From Streptosporangiaceae bacterium (GTDB lineage: Bacteria > Actinomycetota > Actinomycetes > Streptosporangiales > Streptosporangiaceae): a stretch of DNA of 8,453 bases. Made by a program: the position numbers and the translations under genes. Of this stretch, positions 1 to 4,452 are shown in pieces; within the stretch, counting starts at the first letter, position 1; every line of letters starts with the position of its first letter. The stretch spans positions 1-8,453 of the forward strand of contig JASIBJ010000357.1 in NCBI GenBank assembly GCA_030045215.1, read 5' to 3'. Below the pieces are notes generated by a model. It made no database searches. It had not been told where the DNA came from and saw only the letters and a program-made list of their open reading frames with translations.

Positions 1-362
1 AGCCCGAACGAGTCGAAGCCCATCGCGTGCAGCACGTGGCGACCGGTCATCCGCAGGTACCGGGCAAACGCGTCCGTGGCGATGTAGCCCTCGGGGTGGC
101 CGACGTGGATGCCGGTCCCGCTGGCGTACGGGAAGAAGTCCAGCACGAAGAACTTCGGCTCGCCGGCAACCCGGTCGAACCCGTCGGCCAGCGGGCCGCA
201 CGGGTTAGGGCTGTAGAACGTCCGGGCCGCCGCCCACCGGTCCTGCCAAGACAGCTCGATCTGCTCGGCAAGGCGCGCGTCATACCGGAACTGCGGGTGG
301 TCGTCGGCGGGCACGGCCGGTGTCGTGGTCGCGCTCACGTGCGCCTGCTGCTGCTCGCTCAT
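1..362 (-). CDS. leuS: Leucyl-tRNA synthetase, N-terminal part (runs off left edge)
   Basis: LeuRS charges tRNA-Leu with leucine in the cytoplasm. Only the first 120 codons are present; the rest lies beyond base 1. The frame reads [10 protein letters not shown]..., then a Ser/Thr/Pro-rich stretch and [17 protein letters not shown]. It continues into the class I synthetase nucleotide-binding fold: [20 protein letters not shown] at about residues 71-90 contains the HIGH signature as HVGH (86-89). Then follow [20 protein letters not shown] and [10 protein letters not shown], which match the LeuRS start (family pattern YPSGxGLHVGHPxGYxATD...RMxGxNVLHPMGxDxFG). The HIGH context is Leu-type, not Ile- or Val-type. 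The ATG at 362 is preceded by GAAGGG (373-378) at 10-nt spacing. The gene lies directly downstream of a leucine-rich leader peptide and terminator, so it is probably controlled by attenuation. Confidence 0.95.
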   Translation of the reverse strand, partial: MSEQQQAHVSATTTPAVPADDHPQFRYDARLAEQIELSWQDRWAAARTFYSPNPCGPLADGFDRVAGEPKFFVLDFFPYASGTGIHVGHPEGYIATDAFARYLRMTGRHVLHAMGFDSFG

Positions 363-405
363 GGCGTCGTTGCCCTTCGCTCTGGCTGCCTTGTGCTTGG
401 CCGGG

Positions 406-436
406 AAATAAAAAAGCCCCTCACTGCATGAGGGGC
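406..436 (-). terminator. Rho-independent terminator of the leuS leader
   Basis: On the minus strand, GCCCCTCA (436-429), loop TGCAG and TGAGGGGC (423-416) form a perfect 8-bp stem, followed by a T-rich run (TTTTTTATTT, 415-406). It lies between the leader peptide and leuS and abuts the anti-antiterminator hairpin (437) without a spacer. A canonical U-tract terminator is notable in a genome this GC-rich, and its place inside a 5' leader argues for attenuation. It is not the end of recQ, whose stop is more than 110 nt upstream with the leader peptide between. Confidence 0.85.
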
Positions 437-467
437 GGCCGCGGTGACTTACTGCGTCATCGCGGCC
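421..467 (-). promoter_or_regulatory. leuS attenuator: anti-antiterminator hairpin and competing antiterminator pairing
   Basis: Reading on the minus strand, GGCCGCGATGAC (467-456) pairs with GTCACCGCGGCC (448-437): 11 of 12 pairs with one A-C mismatch and a 7-nt loop. The 5' arm overlaps the leader peptide's last codons and its TGA. A mutually exclusive pairing exists between TCACCGC (447-441) and GCAGTGA (427-421), six pairs with one mismatch. It consumes the 3' arm of the first hairpin plus the loop and part of the 3' arm of the terminator. This gives the expected three-way switch. A ribosome stalled at the Leu codons blocks the first hairpin and frees the antiterminator. A ribosome at the stop covers the antiterminator strand and allows termination. 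With no translation, the first hairpin and the terminator both form. The pairings were found by eye; no folding energies were calculated. Confidence 0.68.
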
Positions 468-498
468 TGGGGAGGAGGAGGGTTTGCGAAGCGGTCAT
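457..498 (-). CDS. Leucine leader peptide of the leuS attenuator (13 aa)
   Basis: A short frame reads [13 protein letters not shown] and then TGA. It has three consecutive Leu codons, all CTC (472-480), 95 nt upstream of the leuS start codon. Three adjacent codons for the amino acid charged by the downstream synthetase are the hallmark of a ribosome-mediated attenuation leader. The last codons and the stop (457-467) form the 5' arm of a strong hairpin, so ribosome position would decide which downstream structure forms. There is no Shine-Dalgarno sequence in front of the ATG. A TACCCT hexamer ends 6 nt upstream, suggesting a leaderless transcript beginning at or near this ATG. The frame, its Leu run and its coupling to hairpins are directly visible; the regulatory role is inferred from the well-known trp/leu/his attenuator logic. 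Confidence 0.8.
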   Translation of the reverse strand: MTASQTLLLPRPR

Positions 499-504
499 GT
501 GCAC

Positions 505-510
505 AGGGTA
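505..510 (-). promoter_or_regulatory. Candidate -10 element for the leuS leader transcript
   Basis: TACCCT on the minus strand fits the actinobacterial -10 pattern TAnnnT. It ends 6 nt before the leader ATG (498), so transcription would begin at or within a base or two of that ATG, giving a leaderless mRNA. No convincing -35 hexamer is seen at 16-18 nt spacing (the sequence there is GTCGCG-like). The recQ stop codon is only 41 nt upstream, so read-through from recQ could also feed the leader. Confidence 0.45.
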
Positions 511-550
511 GCGCGGCGGACATGGCGGCGCGACGGGCACTTGCCTGTGA

Positions 551-2725
551 TCAGCCGGCCGCCGTTGCGAGCACGAGCGGCAGCACTGCCGGGGCTCCGG
601 CCTCGCGCAGCCGCATGCTCGCGACTGTCATCGTCCAGCCCGTCTCGATGATGTCGTCGACCAGAAGCACGGGCCCGCTCAGGCCGGGCAGTTCGGCCAG
701 GATGGCCTCCGGCACCGCGATGTCGTTCCAGACCGCGCGCAGTCGCTGCGCGCTGTTGTGCTGGCGCGCCGGGCTGGCCTTCCCGGCGAAGTCCAGCGTG
801 CCCAGATGCGGGATCCGGCCGATTCTCGCGAGCTGGCTGGCCAGGCTGGCGATGAGGTGCGGCCTTGTCCTTGACGGCAGGGCGACGACGGCGGCCGGAC
901 GCTGCTCCCAGTTCCAGGTAGTCAGCACCGTGACCACGGCCGCCAGCACGTCGTCGGGCACCGGTCCATCGGGCACCGGTCCCTCAGGCAGCGGTCCGTC
1001 AGGAACTGCCCGCCGGGCCGCGTCGCCGGCCAGCAGCCCCCGCAGCCGGGGCCCCCAGCCGAGGTCGGTCAGCCTGCCCAGCGCGCGGCCCGGCCCGGCT
1101 GATAGCTCCGGGCTGATCTTGCCGGAGACCTCTATCCCGAGTTCCGGCATGCCGGTCGGCCACATCTTGCGCGGCTGGATCTCGATGCCGGGCCGGAGCA
1201 GGTGATCGCGGGCCGCAGACGCCGCCGCCTCGGCCACCGTCTCTGGCCAGGGGCGGTGCGTGCAGTTGTCACAGCGGCCGCAGGGGGCGGCGGCTGGGTC
1301 GTCGAGCTGGCGCCGCAGGTACTCCATCCGGCAGCCGGTCGTGGCGATGTAGCCGAGCATGGCCCGCTGCTCGTTGGCCCGCTCTGCAGCGACGCGGGCG
1401 TAGCGGCTGGCGTCGTAGACCCACGGTGCTCCCGTGGTCATCCAGCCGCCGGTGACCCGCCGCACCGCCCCGTCGACATCCAGGACCTTCAGCATCGTCT
1501 CGAGCCTGGTGCGGGACAAGTCGACCCTGGCCTCGATCGCGGCGGTCGACAGCGGCCGTCCTGACGCGGCCAGCACGGCTAGCGTGTGACGCACGACCGG
1601 CTCCGGCGGGAACGCGAGCGATCCGAAGTAGGCCCAGATGTCGGCGTCCTCACGGCCGGGCAGCAGGATCACGTCGGCGTGATCCAGCGCGCGCCCGGCC
1701 CGGCCGACTTGCTGGTAGTAGGCGATCGGTGACTGCGGTGCGCCCAGGTGCACGACGAAGCCGAGATCGGGCTTGTCGAACCCCATGCCCAGGGCGCTGG
1801 TGGCGACCAGGGCCTTAAGCTCGCCGGCCAGGAGCGCGTCCTCGGCTGACTGCCGGCCGGCCGGATCGTCCTGGCCGGTGTAGGACGCAACGTTGCTGCC
1901 CCGCGCACGCAGGAACGAGGCGGCCTCGCGAGCCGCGGCGACCGTCAGCGCGTAGACGATCCCCGAGCCCGGCAGTTCGCCTAGGTGCTCGGCCAGCCAG
2001 CCCAGGCGCTGCTGGGCCGAGGGCAGCCGGACGACAGCCAGGTGCAGGCTGTCCCGGTCGAGCGAGCCGCGCAGGACAAGAGTCTCGCCGTCGTAGCCCG
2101 CCGCCAGCTGCTCGGCGACGTCGCGGCTGACGCGCTCGTTAGCCGTGGCGGTGGTCGCGAGCACCGGCACGCCGGGCGGCAGCCCCGTCAGCAGCGTCCG
2201 CAGCCGCCGGTAGTCGGGCCTGAAGTCGTGCCCCCAGTCGGAGATGCAGTGCGCCTCGTCGACGACGAGCAGCCCGGCGGTCGCAATCAGCTTGGGCAGG
2301 ATCAGATCGCGGAAATCGGGGTTGTTGAGCCGCTCGGGGCTGACCAGCAGCACGTCGACCTGGCCGGCCGCGACCTCGGCGTAGACCTCGTCCCACTGGT
2401 CGATGTTGACCGAGTTGACCGTGCGGGCTCTGATCCCGGCTCGCTCGGCCGCTGCTATCTGGTTGCGCATGAGCGCGAGCAGCGGTGAAACGATGACCGA
2501 CGGGCCGGCGCCCCTGGCTCGCAGCAGCGCGGTGGCCGCGAAGTAGACGGCGGACTTGCCCCATCCGGTCCGCTGCACGACCAGAGCCCGAACATGATCG
2601 GCCACCAGGGCGCGGATCGCGGTCCATTGATCGTCCCGTAGCCGCGCGTCGGGACCGGCCAGGACCCGCAGGCAGGCCTCGGCCTGGTCGCGCATGGAGT
2701 CACGTGCCGGTTCGTCGCCTGTCAT
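551..2725 (-). CDS. recQ: RecQ-family ATP-dependent DNA helicase with C-terminal phosphoribosyltransferase-like domain
   Basis: This is probably a 3'-5' DNA helicase of the RecQ family, acting in repair or recombination. Length is 724 aa from the ATG at 2725, which has AAGG five bases upstream; an in-frame GTG at 2746 lacks a ribosome site. Helicase motifs in order: Walker A RTGWGKS (52-58), DEAH box (156-159), the RecQ aromatic-rich loop SDWGHDFRPDY (162-172), TTATA (191-195) and motif VI QQVGRAGR (338-345). A winged-helix-like segment at about 380-430 precedes the four zinc cysteines C465, C482, C485 and C488. No HRDC domain is recognisable. A Pro/Asp/Gly linker (573-591) leads to a PRTase-like domain (about 595-724). 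That domain has ALPSRTRP, NSAQRLRAVW and a PRPP-loop-like LLVDDIIETGWT (687-698), resembling ComFC-type proteins. RecQ proteins of this architecture are, from memory, common in actinomycetes. The role of the PRTase part is unknown. Its position upstream of leuS on the same strand may allow read-through. Confidence 0.9.
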   Translation of the reverse strand: MTGDEPARDSMRDQAEACLRVLAGPDARLRDDQWTAIRALVADHVRALVVQRTGWGKSAVYFAATALLRARGAGPSVIVSPLLALMRNQIAAAERAGIRARTVNSVNIDQWDEVYAEVAAGQVDVLLVSPERLNNPDFRDLILPKLIATAGLLVVDEAHCISDWGHDFRPDYRRLRTLLTGLPPGVPVLATTATANERVSRDVAEQLAAGYDGETLVLRGSLDRDSLHLAVVRLPSAQQRLGWLAEHLGELPGSGIVYALTVAAAREAASFLRARGSNVASYTGQDDPAGRQSAEDALLAGELKALVATSALGMGFDKPDLGFVVHLGAPQSPIAYYQQVGRAGRALDHADVILLPGREDADIWAYFGSLAFPPEPVVRHTLAVLAASGRPLSTAAIEARVDLSRTRLETMLKVLDVDGAVRRVTGGWMTTGAPWVYDASRYARVAAERANEQRAMLGYIATTGCRMEYLRRQLDDPAAAPCGRCDNCTHRPWPETVAEAAASAARDHLLRPGIEIQPRKMWPTGMPELGIEVSGKISPELSAGPGRALGRLTDLGWGPRLRGLLAGDAARRAVPDGPLPEGPVPDGPVPDDVLAAVVTVLTTWNWEQRPAAVVALPSRTRPHLIASLASQLARIGRIPHLGTLDFAGKASPARQHNSAQRLRAVWNDIAVPEAILAELPGLSGPVLLVDDIIETGWTMTVASMRLREAGAPAVLPLVLATAAG
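956..1000 (-). repeat. Three 15-bp tandem units encoding the RecQ-PRTase linker
   Basis: On the plus strand the units are GGGCACCGGTCCATC, GGGCACCGGTCCCTC and AGGCAGCGGTCCGTC. On the minus strand they encode repeated (P/L)-(E/D)-G-P-(V/L) steps within PDGPLPEGPVPDGPVPDD (about residues 574-591). The repeat is in frame and probably forms a flexible, extended linker between the helicase and PRTase modules. Its copy number is likely to vary between relatives. Confidence 0.8.
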
Positions 2726-2910
2726 GCCGCCCTTAGTATCAGGCACCGCCGACAGCCGTGCCTGGCCGGCCTCGTCACCGGACCGGCCCGGCCGGGCGAG
2801 CGGTCGCGCCGGGCTGGATAGGCTGCCGGGGCGGGCCTGGCGAGGTTCTGGCGGATCCGGACCTGGCCGCCGCGGCGGATCCTTCTTACGTGAGCGAGGC
2901 CGGGAGGTAC
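2726..2910. promoter_or_regulatory. Divergent spacer between recQ and the MFS gene
   Basis: These 185 bp must hold the promoters of both divergent genes. On the minus strand, GATACT (2740-2735) is a weak -10 candidate for recQ; it would place the start point within a few bases of the recQ ATG. On the plus strand, TAGGCT (2819-2824) fits TAnnnT for the transporter. Neither has a clear -35. No LexA/SOS-type GAAC-n4-GTTC palindrome is present. The most ordered element is the repeat at 2850-2882, listed separately. The spacer is otherwise GC-rich with short CCGG/GGCC palindromes that are expected by composition. Confidence 0.35.
2850..2882. repeat. Paired GGCGGATCC repeat / inverted repeat upstream of the transporter
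   Basis: GGCGGATCC occurs twice as a direct repeat (2850-2858 and 2874-2882). Because its core GGATCC is palindromic, the two copies also make an inverted repeat GGATCCG (2853-2859) / CGGATCC (2876-2882), 7 of 7 matching. It lies 28 bp before the chosen transporter ATG and downstream of the -10 candidate, so it could be an operator or a hairpin in the 5' leader. Function is not shown. Confidence 0.35.
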
Positions 2911-4137
2911 ATGCAGATCGGGCAGGCGCCGGCCTCGGGCAGGCGGGCTGGCCTGCGGGCGGCTGGCGGAGCGCTCCTGGTCACCGGCATCTTCGCGCTG
3001 GCCTTCAACCTGCGGTCCACGATCACCGGCTTGCCGCCGGTCTTTCCCGAGCTGCAGTCGGTCCTGCATATTTCCGCTGGCGGCCTGGCTGTCCTCGCGG
3101 CCGTGCCAGTGCTGTGCTTCGGCGTCTTCTCCGGCTCTGGGGCGCCGCTCAGCCGGCGGTACGGCGAGGAGCGGGTGCTGTGCGCAGCGCTCCTGCTGAT
3201 CGTGGTCGGCCTGGTGCTGCGCAGCCTGGCGCCCTCGGCCCTGCTATTCCCCGGCACGATCATTGCCGGCGCCGGAATCGCGCTGATGAACGTGCTGCTG
3301 CCGAGCCTGGTCAAGCGCCGCATGCCGGACCGGGCGGGCCTGGTGATCGGGCTCTACCTCCTCGCGCTGACAGCGGGGGCAATCACCGCCTCGGCGCTGG
3401 CGGTGCCGGTATTCACGGCCGCGGGTGGGGGACTCCCGGCCACCCGCCTGATCCTCGGCCTGTGGGCCGGTCCCGCGGTCATCGCCCTGCTCATCTGGCT
3501 GCCCCAGCTGCGTTTCCGGACGATGCCGGAGAGTGGTCAGGCCCGCCAGGCCGGGGCGCTGGCCATGCGCAGGCACGCGCTGGCCTGGCAAGTGACCTTG
3601 TTCATGGGCCTGCAGAGCCTGGCCTACTACGCGGCGCTTTCCTGGTTCCCGACGATGTTCAGGGATCGCGGCGTGAGCGCCGCCTCCGCGGGCGGCCTGC
3701 TCGCGCTGATGAACCTCGGCAACGCCGTGACCGCCCTGGCGTTCCCCGTGCTGGCGCAGCGGGCCAGGGACCAGCGCTGGCTGGCGGTCGTGTCGATGGT
3801 CATGACCGGGATCGGACTGGCGGGCGCAGGCTTCGCCCCGACCGGGCTGGCACCGGCATTCGTGGTACTACTCGGATTCGGCCAGGGCGCATGCCTCGCC
3901 CTCGGCATTTACTACACGATGGCCCGCGCGCCCGATCCCGTAACCGCCGCGTCGCTGTCGGCTTTCGCCCAGGGGGCCGGCTACCTCATCGCGAGCACCG
4001 GGCCGCTGCTGATCGGCCTCCTGCATACCGTCACCGGCGGCTGGAGCGCATCGATCGTGGTGCTGCTCGGTGTGGGCGTGCTGCAGCTGATCACCGGATG
4101 GCTGGCGGGCCGGCCCCTGACCGTGCCGGCGGGCTGA
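2911..4137 (+). CDS. MFS transporter, CynX/NimT type
   Basis: This is an inner-membrane, secondary transporter of the major facilitator superfamily, 408 aa, with about 12 hydrophobic segments. TM1 (about residues 17-37) ends in FNLRSTITGLPPVFPELQ (32-49), the N-terminal signature of the CynX (cyanate) / NimT (2-nitroimidazole) family. The loop between TM2 and TM3 reads GAPLSRRYGEERVL (77-90), replacing the usual GxxxDRxG motif. A hydrophilic central loop lies near residues 196-216 (LRFRTMPESGQARQ...), with six more segments following. The ATG at 2911 is preceded by GGGAGG with a short 3-nt gap. An in-frame GTG at 2890 would add 7 residues but has a poorer ribosome site. No cyanase, carbonic anhydrase or nitro-compound gene is adjacent, so the substrate cannot be assigned. 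Confidence 0.85.
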   Translation: MQIGQAPASGRRAGLRAAGGALLVTGIFALAFNLRSTITGLPPVFPELQSVLHISAGGLAVLAAVPVLCFGVFSGSGAPLSRRYGEERVLCAALLLIVVGLVLRSLAPSALLFPGTIIAGAGIALMNVLLPSLVKRRMPDRAGLVIGLYLLALTAGAITASALAVPVFTAAGGGLPATRLILGLWAGPAVIALLIWLPQLRFRTMPESGQARQAGALAMRRHALAWQVTLFMGLQSLAYYAALSWFPTMFRDRGVSAASAGGLLALMNLGNAVTALAFPVLAQRARDQRWLAVVSMVMTGIGLAGAGFAPTGLAPAFVVLLGFGQGACLALGIYYTMARAPDPVTAASLSAFAQGAGYLIASTGPLLIGLLHTVTGGWSASIVVLLGVGVLQLITGWLAGRPLTVPAG

Positions 4138-4165
4138 CGTGCACGTCACCGGGCGACGGCGGGGG

Positions 4166-4188
4166 GCCCGGTCCGGCGCGGACCGGGC
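4166..4188 (+). terminator. GC-rich hairpin after the transporter
   Basis: GCCCGGTCC (4166-4174), loop GGCGC and GGACCGGGC (4180-4188) form a perfect 9-bp stem, 28 nt after the transporter stop. There is no T-run, which is common for actinomycete terminators. Termination here is inferred from position and stem strength. Confidence 0.6.
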
Positions 4189-4208
4189 ACTGCGGCCGAG
4201 TCGGCCCG

Positions 4209-4233
4209 TAAAAGGGTATAAACATATAGAATT
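4209..4233. promoter_or_regulatory. AT-rich island upstream of dxs
   Basis: About 25 bp with only about 6 G/C bases stand out sharply from the surrounding 70% G+C. Candidate -10 hexamers on the plus strand are TATAAA (4217-4222) and TATAGA (4225-4230). No matching -35 is seen. Starting dxs here would give a 5' leader of more than 200 nt that includes the 4278-4298 hairpin. Alternatives are an UP-like element, a binding site for an AT-preferring nucleoid protein such as Lsr2, or a promoter on the minus strand. Confidence 0.35.
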
Positions 4234-4277
4234 CGAGCGGCATCGGTCGCCACCGGCTCACGGGACAGGCCGGCGTG

Positions 4278-4298
4278 CCTGGCTTGAGGCAAGCCGGG
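4278..4298 (+). repeat. Hairpin-forming inverted repeat in the dxs upstream region
   Basis: CCTGGCTTG (4278-4286), loop AGG and CAAGCCGGG (4290-4298) make a 9-bp stem with one G-T wobble. No T-run follows. It sits between the AT-rich island and the dxs promoter candidate, so it may be an operator or a leader structure if transcription starts at the island. Confidence 0.35.
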
Positions 4299-4357
4299 GC
4301 GAACCGGTCGCGCTCACTAGATGCCTGGTGGGGTGCCGGGCTCTGGCAGGGCCGACT

Positions 4358-4363
4358 TACACT
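4358..4363 (+). promoter_or_regulatory. Candidate dxs -10 element
   Basis: TACACT matches TATAAT at four of six positions, including T1, A2 and T6. It lies about 85 nt before the dxs start codon. The -35 region at 17-18 nt spacing (TGCCGG/GCCGGG) is a poor match to TTGACA. Confidence 0.35.
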
Positions 4364-4434
4364 CGACTAATCCCGCCCGGTCAGGTGCCGGGTCGCGCCA
4401 GTATCGCGGGCCGCGTTAGTTCCCTGCCGAGCAT

Positions 4435-4452
4435 GAGGAGCCGATGAAGTGA
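4435..4452 (+). promoter_or_regulatory. dxs ribosome site with an overlapping ATG-AAG-TGA mini-frame
   Basis: GAGGAG (4435-4440) is a strong Shine-Dalgarno sequence, 8 nt before the dxs GTG (4449). A competing ATG at 4444, 3 nt after the same site, opens a two-codon frame Met-Lys-stop whose TGA (4450-4452) overlaps the dxs GTG. The 8-nt spacing and the family N-terminus support the GTG as the dxs start. Whether the mini-frame is used is unknown. Confidence 0.6.

Larger units (their letters stand above)
4138..4448. other. 311-bp gene-free region between the transporter and dxs
   Basis: It contains, in order, a strong GC-rich hairpin (4166-4188), an AT-rich island (4209-4233), a second hairpin (4278-4298), a candidate dxs -10 (4358-4363) and the dxs ribosome site (4435-4440). 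A plus-strand open frame spans it but has no family resemblance and ends just before dxs, so I do not call it a gene. No tRNA and no TPP-riboswitch core (CTGAGA) is visible. Confidence 0.6.

Noticed and set aside
406..550. T-box riboswitch before leuS
   Set aside because: No T-box consensus (TGGNACCGCG-like) or specifier stem I is visible, and the space is too short. The Leu-rich leader peptide explains the region better.
444..1205. Plus-strand frame antisense to the end of recQ and to the leuS leader
   Set aside because: Low-complexity Ser/Ala/Arg product with no ribosome site; the minus-strand frames encode a recognisable PRTase domain and the attenuator.
2726..2910. SOS (LexA) box for recQ
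   Set aside because: No GAAC-n4-GTTC type palindrome is present in the spacer.
2694..4211. Long plus-strand open frame (505 codons) overlapping the transporter in another frame
   Set aside because: The product is Gly/Arg/Ala/Pro-rich with no domains; the overlapping CynX/NimT-like frame is clearly the real one.
4139..4447. 102-codon plus-strand frame filling the transporter-dxs spacer
   Set aside because: No recognisable motif, no good ribosome site at its start, and it runs through a terminator-like hairpin and the AT-rich island. Explained better as non-coding spacer.
4189..4448. TPP riboswitch controlling the ThDP-dependent dxs
   Set aside because: The CTGAGA core and the paired helices of the TPP aptamer are not found; a GGGGTGCC stretch near 4329 is not enough.
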